A stretch of 64,000 nt of DNA from JAUVUV01 sp964548275 (lineage in GTDB: Bacteria > Gemmatimonadota > Glassbacteria > GWA2-58-10): the NCBI GenBank assembly GCA_964548275.1, contig CAZJQI010000008.1, positions 21,559 to 85,558 of the forward strand, given 5' to 3'. The translations under genes were made by a program, and so were the position numbers. A model generated the notes under the pieces. The model was given only the letters and a program-made list of their open reading frames with translations, searched no databases and was not told the origin of the DNA. How positions within the stretch are numbered: position 1 is the stretch's first letter; the number at the start of each line of letters is the position of its first letter. Below, piece by piece: positions 1 to 8,203 of the stretch.

Positions 1-561
1 AGGGTTGAGGCAGAGCACTTTGCCGAACTGGTTGAAAAGGAAGAGTCTGCCCTGTTCGAGAATCGGTGAGGAAACAGCCGGGCCGATTTTGCGCTCGATG
101 TGTTTCTTCTTTGTATTGATCTCCGTACAGTACACCTTGCCGTCCGGGGACCGGGTGTTAAAAAACATCCGCACGCCCTGGATCAATACAGAACCGCCGA
201 ATCCCCCTTTGAAAGTGCGGCGTTCCACTCTCTCGCCGCTGTCCCGGTTGAGGATAACAATCCGCCGGTCCTTGGTGGTTACGAAAATATATTCATCAGC
301 AGCACTGGGAGTTGCCCCGATCGAGCGGCCGACCCTGTTTTTCCAGGCCAGTTCCAGCGGCAGCCTGACCAGTGGCTTCACCGAGGCGGTTCTGCCATAG
401 TCAGCCTTATCAACAGTCCAGCGGGCGTCAAGATCAGTAAAAAAGAGGGTCTTGCCTTTTCTGGCGTAAATGTCTCCTTCCGGGAATGAAATCAACAGGG
501 CGAGCAAGACAGGGGATATTTTGAGGCAAAGCATTCCAGAATTATTTCTTATGGTTTTCAT
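1..561 (-). CDS. Partial secreted beta-propeller (PQQ-like repeat) protein
   Basis: The reverse strand is open from an ATG at 561 to the left edge (187 codons), so the 3' part is missing. Residues 1-33 form a signal peptide: basic start, hydrophobic stretch VLLALLISF, then a likely cut after IYA. The rest has short beta-strand repeats such as YIFVTTKDRRIVILNRDSG, alternating display of a value with 'in the source' phrases, typical of PQQ/WD40-type propellers such as BamB-like proteins. The role cannot be fixed from this fragment; a secreted or periplasmic propeller is an inference. Upstream the gene diverges from rlmH. Confidence 0.7.
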   Translation of the reverse strand, partial: MKTIRNNSGMLCLKISPVLLALLISFPEGDIYARKGKTLFFTDLDARWTVDKADYGRTASVKPLVRLPLELAWKNRVGRSIGATPSAADEYIFVTTKDRRIVILNRDSGERVERRTFKGGFGGSVLIQGVRMFFNTRSPDGKVYCTEINTKKKHIERKIGPAVSSPILEQGRLFLFNQFGKVLCLNP

Positions 562-869
562 TTTATTTAAGCCCATCACAAAGCCGATAGTCTCTGATTC
601 GAGGTATCTAATTTAGTTTCAATTCGTTTCAAAATCAAATCAGATGTTGACCCTTATCCCGGCAGGTCTTAAATTAAATTTCAAAGTCTGTTTCGAATTA
701 ATTCTTTCGAAACGACCCGTTAATGAATATCTACCTATGCGGAGAAGAATTGTTCCGTTTGGTTGGCCGGAAATTTTTCAAAATTTACGGTTGCTGATAA
801 GGAATTTTTCTTTTCCTTGGCGCGCCCCTTTCTGGTGTAAGTTTTAATTTACGTTGAGGCGGTTTGGGG
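562..869. other. Divergent intergenic region
   Basis: AT-rich spacer between the leftward propeller gene and rlmH. Repeated TTTCRAA-like words occur at 620-710 and could be operator half-sites, but they are too loose to call. Apart from one candidate promoter no gene or RNA is seen. Confidence 0.4.
647..675 (+). promoter_or_regulatory. Candidate sigma70-type promoter upstream of rlmH
   Basis: TTGACC at 647-652 and TAAATT at 670-675 are separated by 17 bases and point toward rlmH, about 190 bases upstream of its start. This is a consensus match only. Confidence 0.35.
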
Positions 870-1337
870 TTGAATATCACCATTCTGGCAGTCGGAAGAA
901 TTCGCGAGAAGCCAATTGCCGCGCTCTGCATCGAATACGCAGATCGTATTCGCAAGTACGGCCATACTCTTTCGATAGAGGAAATTAAAGACGAGCCTGG
1001 GGACAGGCCATCTGACAAAATCCTTGCCAGAGAGGCCGATAGGCTGCGTTCCCGCATTCCGCAGGACGCATACCCGATAGCAGTGGACATCTCGGGGGAG
1101 GCCTGCAGCTCGACTGCCTTTGCCGAAAGAATCGACGATCTGATGATGCAGGGTACAAACAAGGTAGTCTTCATAATAGGCGGCTCCCTGGGATTGGAGC
1201 GGAAGCTCGTTGCAAGCTGCCGCTGGGTGTTCTCGCTGTCAGAGTTGACTTTCACCCATGAAATGGCGCGCCTGATCCTGCTCGAGCAGCTTTACAGGGC
1301 AAACACTATTTTGCGCGGGGAGCCGTACCATAAATAG
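870..1337 (+). CDS. rlmH: 23S rRNA (pseudouridine1915-N3)-methyltransferase RlmH
   Basis: Encodes 155 residues, the usual RlmH length. RlmH is a SPOUT methyltransferase that uses SAM to methylate pseudouridine 1915 in helix 69 of 23S rRNA on the 70S ribosome. Hallmarks are the knot motif FIIGGSLGL around residue 100, the C-terminal FTHEMARLILLEQLYRA helix and the final YHK. The start is a TTG at 870, giving MNITILAVGR, which aligns with known RlmH N-termini; an in-frame TTG at 864 is the alternative. GAGG lies at 855-858. The 3' end overlaps the proposed start of the next gene, which suggests translational coupling. Confidence 0.93.
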   Translation: MNITILAVGRIREKPIAALCIEYADRIRKYGHTLSIEEIKDEPGDRPSDKILAREADRLRSRIPQDAYPIAVDISGEACSSTAFAERIDDLMMQGTNKVVFIIGGSLGLERKLVASCRWVFSLSELTFTHEMARLILLEQLYRANTILRGEPYHK

Positions 1338-1758
1338 CCGGGTCAAGGGAATTTACCTCTTTCGCTTTTACCTGCTTGATGAACGGAAAATCCGGATCGG
1401 CAGGCTGGGCAGTTTCATTTTTCCCGCGGGTTATTATATTTACACAGGAAGCGCTTTCGGAGGTCTCGATTCCCGCCTGAGGAGGCATTTCGAGGGACCT
1501 CGCAGCGGGCGGCTGCACTGGCATGTGGATTATCTTTCAATTCAGGCAGAGGACAAATCTTTCGCAGTTGTCCGCAGGGTGGGGGCAACCGAATGCGATC
1601 TAAATCTGGCGGTAGGACAGTTGCCCCACGCGGTAACTGTTGCACCGGGCTTCGGCTCATCAGACTGCCGCTGCGCCAGCCACCTGTATTACATCGGAAA
1701 ATCTCTCTGGCCGGAGTACCCTGGGCTTGAAAGCTGGACTTCCGGTGAGGGAAAATAG
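1330..1758 (+). CDS. DUF123 / GIY-YIG-like protein, apparent ATA start
   Basis: A clear DUF123-family protein: YIYTGSAFGGLDSR (residues 36-49, the GIY-YIG-like strand and GSA/R motif), LHWHVDYL (62-69) and the C-terminal GFGSSDCRCASHL (107-119). The conserved region begins right after the rlmH stop (KGIYLFRF, residues 6-13), yet this frame has no ATG, GTG, TTG or CTG between the upstream in-frame TGA at 1273 and the conserved core. The only well-placed codon is ATA at 1330, seven bases after GGGGAG (1317-1322) and overlapping the end of rlmH by eight bases. A GTG at 1525 would delete half the domain. Family function is uncertain: nuclease-like fold, often standalone. Frameshifted translation from rlmH is an alternative. 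Confidence 0.75.
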   Translation: MNSRVKGIYLFRFYLLDERKIRIGRLGSFIFPAGYYIYTGSAFGGLDSRLRRHFEGPRSGRLHWHVDYLSIQAEDKSFAVVRRVGATECDLNLAVGQLPHAVTVAPGFGSSDCRCASHLYYIGKSLWPEYPGLESWTSGEGK

Positions 1759-1840
1759 CAGGCATGGCTGATATCGGCAGCTATAAAGGCGAACCGTTCC
1801 GGCCGGATTCAACCAGGTTTATTTTGACCGGTTCAAAGAA

Positions 1841-3454
1841 ATGAATCAAACAAACTTAAAATTTGTACCTCACCGTCCAGCGGCCAACTGGTTGGTGGAG
1901 GATTACCTTGCAGGTAAAAGAGAAGCCTGCGATTTCTATGGCGGCCATTACGCTGCAAAAGGCAGGCTCGCCGAGGTCGCCGGAAAAGTGGGGGGGAGGC
2001 TGGATCGCAGGCAGGTCTCAGATATTCTCTCGGCCCAGAGGACATTCGAACGGGTAAAAGAGGGCAAAAAGCGTCTGGAGCGCTTTGTCACCAATGGCGG
2101 GTATATAATCGCCACAGGACAGCAGCCGGTCCTTTTTGGCGGGCCGTTGTTTATTATCTACAAGTGTATCAGCACAATCAAGCTGGCCGCTCATGCGGAA
2201 AAATTGCTCGGCGTACCGGTTCTCCCCGTTTTCTGGAATGCCAGCGAGGACCACGATCTGGCCGAGGCCGCCTCGGTCAGCCTTCCCGATCTCCAGAATA
2301 ACCTCGCCAGGCTAACTTTCTCCGCAAAGGGAGAAAATAACCGCTCGCTTTGCCAGATTGAAATCGATGAAAGTATTGACTCCCTGTTCGAGCGACTCGG
2401 CCAGATCACGCCGGAGACTGATTTTTCCGGATGGGTATATGATCTATTGGGTTCGGCTTACAGCAGGGGATCGAATCTCGGCCACGCTTTTTCCGATTTT
2501 TTGGCCGGTCTGTTTGCAGATTACGGGCTGTTTGTTGTTGATGCCTGCCATCCCTCGATTCGCCAGAAAAGCCGGGAGCTGTTCGAAACCGAAATCTCTG
2601 CAGCCAGGGAAAGCGCCGAGGCAGTGGGGAAAATGAACCACAGGCTGTTCTCCCTTGGATATCCTCTCCAGATCAAACCGCAGCAGGAAGATACCAACCT
2701 TTTTCTTATCCAGCATGGAATACGGGAAAAACTTCAGCTTGGGCCTTCTGAGGAAGAATTCAGGCTCAAGAGATCAGGGAACTTAATCAAGGCTTCCGAA
2801 CTGCGCAAGCTCCTGGATAACTTCCCGGTATCATTCAGCCCGGGGGTGCTGATGAGGCCACTGGTCGAGGCGCATCTTTTCGGCCCCCTGTGCTATGTAG
2901 CCGGGCCGGGTGAAATGGGCTATTACGCTCAGATGTCCGAGCTGTACAAAATCCGCAACCTGCAGATGCCCGTAATTTACCCGAGGTTTTCGGGAATCCT
3001 GGTTGAAACCAAGATCACCCGTGTGCTGGACAAGTACGGCCTGGAGGCACCGGATTTGAGAGCCGGGGTGGATGAGCTTGCCGGCAGGCTTCTCGGCGAA
3101 AAGGGCGAACAGGCCCTTTTGCTTGAGGAAACCGGAAAGATCAGGTCTTTTCTGGAAAAAAGTTTCGCCCGGATAATAGAGCAGGCGCTCCGCTTAGACC
3201 CCACTCTCGAGGGCCCGGTTAAAAACACCAGAGCTTTGATTGAATCGAATCTCGAACGCATGGAGAAAAAGTCCGCAGCGGCAGCCAGGAAACGCAATGA
3301 GACCATTGTCGCCCAACTGGGCAAAGCCGCCCTTCATCTCTGGCCTAATGGAAAGCCCCAGGAAAGGGAAACAGCCGGAATTTACTATCTGTTTCGCTAC
3401 GGCCCGGAACTGCTCTCTTTCCTGATCAAAGAGGCTCCCGTGGAGTTGAACTGA
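1841..3454 (+). CDS. bshC: Bacillithiol biosynthesis cysteine-adding enzyme BshC
   Basis: Encodes 537 residues, normal for BshC (YllA family). BshC adds cysteine to glucosaminyl-malate, the last step of bacillithiol synthesis in the cytoplasm. Diagnostic motifs are GQQPVLFGGPLFIIYK (about residues 92-107), WNASEDHDLAE (about 130-140) and the basic helical C-terminal part. The ATG at 1841 has only a weak ribosome site, but an in-frame TAA at 1784 and the match of the N-terminus to the family support it. bshA lies 31 kb downstream on the same strand. No bshB deacetylase is visible in the window. Confidence 0.93.
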   Translation: MNQTNLKFVPHRPAANWLVEDYLAGKREACDFYGGHYAAKGRLAEVAGKVGGRLDRRQVSDILSAQRTFERVKEGKKRLERFVTNGGYIIATGQQPVLFGGPLFIIYKCISTIKLAAHAEKLLGVPVLPVFWNASEDHDLAEAASVSLPDLQNNLARLTFSAKGENNRSLCQIEIDESIDSLFERLGQITPETDFSGWVYDLLGSAYSRGSNLGHAFSDFLAGLFADYGLFVVDACHPSIRQKSRELFETEISAARESAEAVGKMNHRLFSLGYPLQIKPQQEDTNLFLIQHGIREKLQLGPSEEEFRLKRSGNLIKASELRKLLDNFPVSFSPGVLMRPLVEAHLFGPLCYVAGPGEMGYYAQMSELYKIRNLQMPVIYPRFSGILVETKITRVLDKYGLEAPDLRAGVDELAGRLLGEKGEQALLLEETGKIRSFLEKSFARIIEQALRLDPTLEGPVKNTRALIESNLERMEKKSAAAARKRNETIVAQLGKAALHLWPNGKPQERETAGIYYLFRYGPELLSFLIKEAPVELN

Positions 3455-3572
3455 ATACCAGGCCGGGATTGCTTGCCGCTGGAGCAGGCGCCTGCTTCGA
3501 GTTCATTCGGCGCATTGGTCTGCTTGCTTTTTAAATAGCCCCGATATAGTTTATTGAAAATGGATCCTCTCG

Positions 3573-4268
3573 ATGAATTCAATTATTGCGAATAACCTGG
3601 CTTTGGTGAGAGAAAAGATTGGCCGGGCCGAGATAAACGCGGGGGTTGCTCCCGGCACTGTGACCCTGGTTGGTGTGACAAAAAACAGGACTGTCCTGGA
3701 GATAGAGAACGCAATTTGTGGAGGGCTGACTGATATCGGTGAAAACCGCTTTCAGGAAGCCGTGAAGAAACTGCCGCAAATCAGACAGCCGGTTACCAAA
3801 CATTTTGTCGGACACCTTCAGCGAAACAAGGTCAAGAACGTGCTGGAGCTATTTGACCTTATCCAGTCTGTTGATTCCGAAAGACTGGCGCTTGAGGTCG
3901 ATAAGCGGGCTAAACTCCGAGCAACCAAAGCTAAGATTCTCATGCAGGTAAACACCAGCGGGGAGGAATCCAAGTTCGGTGTTGAGCCTGACCGGGCCGA
4001 GCAATTGTACGAGGTTATTGCAGGGTGTGAAAACCTCGAGCTTTTGGGCTTGATGACAATCGGACTGTTCAGCTCCGACACTGCGGCAGTGGCCGCCTGT
4101 TTCAGGAAACTTCGCAAACTGTTCGAAAAATTCAGCTCCTTCACAGCTTCAACCTGCCGCATGGAAATACTTTCCATGGGCATGAGTTCGGATTATGAAA
4201 TCGCGATTGCCGAGGGAGCGAACATGGTCCGCGTGGGCACGGCAATATTCGGCTCGTGCCCTTATTAG
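3573..4268 (+). CDS. yggS: YggS-family pyridoxal-phosphate homeostasis protein
   Basis: A 231-residue single-domain PLP-binding barrel protein. The PLP lysine is Lys37 in VGVTKNRT, followed by DIGENRFQEA, KHFVGHLQRNKVKN, LMQVNTSGEESKFG and the phosphate-binding LSMGMSSDYEIAIAEGA region with MVRVGTAIFG at the end. Members buffer PLP and have no known catalytic activity. The gene directly precedes a DivIVA-like gene with a 25-base gap; yggS and divIVA are often neighbours in bacterial cell-division clusters, so this is likely one operon. Confidence 0.95.
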   Translation: MNSIIANNLALVREKIGRAEINAGVAPGTVTLVGVTKNRTVLEIENAICGGLTDIGENRFQEAVKKLPQIRQPVTKHFVGHLQRNKVKNVLELFDLIQSVDSERLALEVDKRAKLRATKAKILMQVNTSGEESKFGVEPDRAEQLYEVIAGCENLELLGLMTIGLFSSDTAAVAACFRKLRKLFEKFSSFTASTCRMEILSMGMSSDYEIAIAEGANMVRVGTAIFGSCPY

Positions 4269-4293
4269 AAACAGTGAAATTGAGGAGGCGAAG

Positions 4294-5196
4294 GTGAAAG
4301 TTACTCCACTGGAGCTTAAAAAGGCTGATTTCAAGCGGGGATTCAGGGGCTACAGCAAGGATGAAGTCCAGAATTTACTCTCCTCCGCGGCGGAAACCCT
4401 CGAGGAATTTATCAAGGAAAACATGGAACTCAAGCAGCAGCAGACCAAGCTTAGCGAGCGCTTGAAAAATTTTGAGGACGTGGAAAAAACAATTAACGAA
4501 ACCTTGATCATGGCTCAAAAAACGAGCGAGTCAGCCCGGCAGAGTGCGGAACGGGAGGCCGAGTTGACCATTGCCAAGGCCGAGGTCCAGGCAGAGAAAA
4601 TTCTCGAGGATGCCCGCGCTGAATTGAATGCCCTGAAAAGAGAGCTCGAGATGCTTGGGCATGAGAAAAACGCTTTTCTGGTCAAGATGCGTTCCCTGGT
4701 GGCAAGCCAGTGGAAACTCCTTCAGGAGGAAAAAATCAGCGAACCGGTTGTGGCCGAAACAGAAGAAGCAGCACAGCCAGAAGAAGAACCGGCCCGGGAA
4801 GAGGCTGAAGAGGCCGGTGTGATGGAAGAAAAGCTTGAGGAAGCTCAAGCAAAGGAACCAGAAGAGGTTGCCGCAGAGCCTGAAGAAGCAGAAGAAACTG
4901 AGAAGCTTCCTGAAGGGGATTTTTCCAAAAAGCTGGGCGAAATTTTAAAATCAGATACTGAGGAAACCGAACAGGAGACAGCAGAGGAGATTGAGCCCCA
5001 GCCCGAGGAGGAGGAAAAGGAGGAGAAACTTCTCTGGGAGGAGGAACAACCAGCGGAAGAACAGGAACAAACAGAAGGGGTTCGGAAGGAAGAGGATAAG
5101 GAGAAGCCGGATGTGTTCTGGGGTGCGGATGAAGCCACTGAAGGCGAATCAGATGAAGAAGATGAGTCAGAGAAGGGCAGCAATAGCAAGAAGTAA
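4294..5196 (+). CDS. DivIVA-like coiled-coil protein with acidic tail
   Basis: The GTG at 4294 with GAGGAG (4282-4287) gives a standard DivIVA start, MKVTPLELKKADFKRGFRGY, with the conserved lipid-binding N-terminal segment. Residues about 25-150 form a long coiled coil. The last 130 residues are dominated by glutamate with alanine and proline and have no recognisable fold. An earlier in-frame start inside yggS (4195) is unlikely. DivIVA proteins bind curved membrane and recruit division or polar-growth factors; the acidic tail is an unusual extension whose role is unknown. It follows yggS closely. Confidence 0.88.
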   Translation: MKVTPLELKKADFKRGFRGYSKDEVQNLLSSAAETLEEFIKENMELKQQQTKLSERLKNFEDVEKTINETLIMAQKTSESARQSAEREAELTIAKAEVQAEKILEDARAELNALKRELEMLGHEKNAFLVKMRSLVASQWKLLQEEKISEPVVAETEEAAQPEEEPAREEAEEAGVMEEKLEEAQAKEPEEVAAEPEEAEETEKLPEGDFSKKLGEILKSDTEETEQETAEEIEPQPEEEEKEEKLLWEEEQPAEEQEQTEGVRKEEDKEKPDVFWGADEATEGESDEEDESEKGSNSKK

Positions 5197-5254
5197 AGGA
5201 TTAAGTGAAACCTGCAATTGCCTGATATTTAACGAATAAGCCAATCGATAAATC

Positions 5255-6097
5255 ATGGGAAAAAGGGAAATGGCGACAACAAACCTCTATGATATGGTAA
5301 ATGAAGCCTCAACTGAAATTGCAAAGCGCACGGGTCTTGTCCCTGAAGTGGGGATAATTCTTGGAACCGGCCTTGGAGGGCTTGCGGCCCGGATCGAGAT
5401 CGAGTGCGCGATTACCTATCCCGAGATACCCCATTTTGTTTCTTCCACTGTGGAAACCCATCAGGGACGCCTCCTGCTGGGAACCCTGAGCGGCAGGAAA
5501 GTGATGGCCATGCAGGGACGTTTCCATTATTACGAGGGTTACTCGATGCAGCAGATCACCTTTCCGGTGCGGGTGATGAAAGCCCTGGGTGCGGGAACCC
5601 TGATCGTGTCCAACGCCTGCGGAGGGATGAATCCGCAGTTCGACAAAGGCGACCTGATGCTGATCGAGGATCATATTAACCTTCTAGGCGTCAGCCCCCT
5701 TATCGGCCCCAACGATAACCGGCTTGGTGTCCGTTTCCAGGACATGTGCGAGCCCTACAGCCACGAACTGATAAAACTCGCCGAACAGGTTGCCCTGGAA
5801 GAAAAAATCCCGGTCAAGAAAGGTGTTTATGTGGCGGTTCCCGGGCCGAATCTGGAAACCCGGGCCGAGTACCGTTTCCTGCGGGGAACAGGTGCGGACG
5901 TGGTAGGCATGAGTACCGTTCCGGAGGTTATCGTGGCTGTGCACTCGGGACTCAAGGTACTGGGGATATCGATAGTGACCGATCTCTGTTTCCCTGAATG
6001 CCTAGAACCGGCCAATATCGAGGAGATTATCCGGGCAGCCGGAGAGGCGGAACCCAAGCTCACGGATCTGATCAGTAAGGTGGTGGGGCGCTTATAA
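5255..6097 (+). CDS. Purine nucleoside phosphorylase, trimeric class
   Basis: Encodes 280 residues and cleaves purine nucleosides with phosphate to base and ribose-1-phosphate. Motifs match the trimeric PNP family: ILGTGLGGL near residue 35, ETHQGR (phosphate site), MQGRFHYYEG, SNACGGMNPQ, DHINL, GPNLETRAEY and VGMSTVPEVIVA. The base-specificity position, Asn in human PNP, is Asp here (SIVTDLCFPE). In other trimeric enzymes Asp at this site favours or permits 6-aminopurines; whether this holds here is inference. Start 5255 is the longest frame; ATG 5270 is also possible. Neither has a strong ribosome site. Confidence 0.92.
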   Translation: MGKREMATTNLYDMVNEASTEIAKRTGLVPEVGIILGTGLGGLAARIEIECAITYPEIPHFVSSTVETHQGRLLLGTLSGRKVMAMQGRFHYYEGYSMQQITFPVRVMKALGAGTLIVSNACGGMNPQFDKGDLMLIEDHINLLGVSPLIGPNDNRLGVRFQDMCEPYSHELIKLAEQVALEEKIPVKKGVYVAVPGPNLETRAEYRFLRGTGADVVGMSTVPEVIVAVHSGLKVLGISIVTDLCFPECLEPANIEEIIRAAGEAEPKLTDLISKVVGRL

Positions 6098-6115
6098 CCT
6101 TTGCGGTGGTTCCAG

Positions 6116-8146
6116 ATGCGCACTAATATCATCCTGCTTCTAGTCTTTATTTCCGTCTCCCTATTCCCGCCAGATCCTGCTTATTCCCAGGCCTCGAGCG
6201 GCGTTGATGCCGCCTGGCGCGGGGATATGAATGAAAACGGCGAAATCGATATTTTCGACTTGCTGGGCCTTATGCGTCATCTGGTTTCCGGAAACTTTGT
6301 ATCAGACAAAAAACAGCAAATCGCAAACGTTGACAGATCAGCTGACGGCAAGATTACTGTATTCGACCTTATCGCGCTGTTGAAAATCCTCTCCGGCAGG
6401 GAGGAACCCCGACCTGTTATATTCTCCTGCGGCGTTAATCATGTTTGGGCTGTAGGAGACGGGGAAAAGGTATTCCGCGATGATCTCGTACACCCGTGCA
6501 TGAACTCGAACAGTATCTGGGACGGAGACACGATCCGTTTTAAGGGGTTGTATAACGAGGTTCTCGCCTTTCAGGTGATCGTGATTGCAGGTAATTACGG
6601 CGCCTTGTCAGTGGAAGTGTCTGCCGATTTTCTGGTACACACTGAATCGGGCGAGGTGATTGCCTCTGCGCAAAATCCTCCATACAGCCACGGCGGCTGG
6701 TTCGAGATATTCAGCCAGCACTACATTCATGTCGAGAATCCGACCAATCCCAACTGGTTTTACGGCTCATCTGCCTCGGCCCCTGCGCGCATGACCGGCT
6801 GGATACCGGATGCTCTGATCACCCCGGATGCCGAACCCGACAAGGGTGGTTTCCCGATTCATATTCCTTCCTCAAAGGTCCAGGGCTTCTGGGTCGACCT
6901 CTTCCTTCCCCGCGACACGATAGCTTTTTCCCCCGGCGTGTACACAGGGAAACTCCGGGTTCTGGAAGAGGGGTGGGAAGTGGCTGCACTGCCGGTCAAG
7001 CTCGAGCTTTTGCCCCTTTATCTGCCGGATGAAAACCACTCCAATGTCTGGCTGTTCAACAGTGGTGTAAAGCTGTATTTCCCTGAATTGGACTCAACCC
7101 AGATCGATACGATGCTCAAGCACATGGCACACCGGCACAGGATCGATCTGGTAGGGGGCTTCCAGCCGCACCGCTCACAGTTCGATCAGGGGATGATGGA
7201 TGCTTACAAGCCCTACCTTGATGGTAACGCGTTTACCTCGCAAGCTGGCTACAAGGGACCCGGCCAGGGAGAGCCGGAGCACCTTTTCCCGATCGGGATG
7301 TACGGCAGCGCTGTATTAGGCGATACGAAAGAACAGGTGCAGGAGCAGTCAGACCTCTGGGTCGACTGGTTCGAGGCGAACGCTCCGCAGGTGCGCTATT
7401 TCTGGTACCTGATCGATGAGCCGGGAACTGATAAATTCAACTGGGTCGCCGAGCGCGCAGGCTGGATCCACGACAACCCCGGCTCTGGAAAGCGCCTGCC
7501 GGTGTTCACCACCAGAGCGTGGACAGCGGAACTCGACAATGCAATCGACCTCTGGGCCGGCGGCCGCGGCATGGACCTTCAAAAACTGGCCGAACTGAAA
7601 GAACAGGGTGAGGATCACTGGTTCTACAACGGGTCGCGGCCCCGTTACGGGTCCGTGATCCTGGAAGCAGAGGCGGTGGATTTCCGCATGAACGCCTGGG
7701 CCAAGTATATCTACCAGGTCAATACATGGTTTCTATGGCACGGGAACCACTGGCGGCACAACAGTCAGGGCCCCAGAGCGCATGAACATCAGAACGTATT
7801 CACTGACCCGGTAACCTTTATCAGCGGGCCGAACACTTTCGGCAACGGGGACGGGATAGTGCTCTATCCGGGCAACGAACCGTTTTATTCTGATGAAAGC
7901 CGCGGATTGAACAAGATTTTCGGCTCGATCCGGCTGAAAAACATCCGCCGGGGCCAGCAGGATTACGAGATCATGTGGCTGGCAGAGCAGAAAGCAGGCC
8001 GCGAGCAGGTGCTGGAGATCGTGAAGAAAGTGGTGCCCAGGGCGTTCAGCGAGGTGGACATGGATGAGGCCGTTCCCTGGTCCCAGCGAGGAGACGATTA
8101 CGACGCAGCCAGGCTGGAGCTGCTGGAGTTGATATCAGAGCAGTAA
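6116..8146 (+). CDS. Secreted GH123-like (DUF4091) protein with N-terminal dockerin
   Basis: From ATG 6116 (GGTGG six bases upstream; a TTG at 6101 is less likely) the 676-residue product has a signal peptide ending near AYS. Next come two dockerin-type calcium loops, GDMNENGEIDIFDL and NVDRSADGKITVFDL (about residues 37-95). The remainder is a beta-sandwich region and a barrel domain ending in the DUF4091 signature IRRGQQDYEIMWLAE. DUF4091 proteins are related to glycoside hydrolase family 123 N-acetylgalactosaminidases. Candidate acidic residues lie in WYLIDEPGTDKFN. Substrate is unknown. An N-terminal dockerin is unusual; it may serve attachment, or the repeats may only be calcium-stabilised spacers. 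It opens the carbohydrate island. Confidence 0.85.
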   Translation: MRTNIILLLVFISVSLFPPDPAYSQASSGVDAAWRGDMNENGEIDIFDLLGLMRHLVSGNFVSDKKQQIANVDRSADGKITVFDLIALLKILSGREEPRPVIFSCGVNHVWAVGDGEKVFRDDLVHPCMNSNSIWDGDTIRFKGLYNEVLAFQVIVIAGNYGALSVEVSADFLVHTESGEVIASAQNPPYSHGGWFEIFSQHYIHVENPTNPNWFYGSSASAPARMTGWIPDALITPDAEPDKGGFPIHIPSSKVQGFWVDLFLPRDTIAFSPGVYTGKLRVLEEGWEVAALPVKLELLPLYLPDENHSNVWLFNSGVKLYFPELDSTQIDTMLKHMAHRHRIDLVGGFQPHRSQFDQGMMDAYKPYLDGNAFTSQAGYKGPGQGEPEHLFPIGMYGSAVLGDTKEQVQEQSDLWVDWFEANAPQVRYFWYLIDEPGTDKFNWVAERAGWIHDNPGSGKRLPVFTTRAWTAELDNAIDLWAGGRGMDLQKLAELKEQGEDHWFYNGSRPRYGSVILEAEAVDFRMNAWAKYIYQVNTWFLWHGNHWRHNSQGPRAHEHQNVFTDPVTFISGPNTFGNGDGIVLYPGNEPFYSDESRGLNKIFGSIRLKNIRRGQQDYEIMWLAEQKAGREQVLEIVKKVVPRAFSEVDMDEAVPWSQRGDDYDAARLELLELISEQ

Positions 8147-8203
8147 GACTACCAATCATGCAGGTTTATTTAAACAACCTTTTTTCACATATAAGGAGTC
8201 GAT

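Noticed and set aside
1764..1844. Small 26-codon frame overlapping the bshC start (ATGA)
   Set aside because: No ribosome site with workable spacing and no recognisable peptide; kept only as a possible leader.
3483..3500. Terminator after bshC from the AGCAGGCGCCTGCT palindrome
   Set aside because: The palindrome has no room for a loop and no T run follows.
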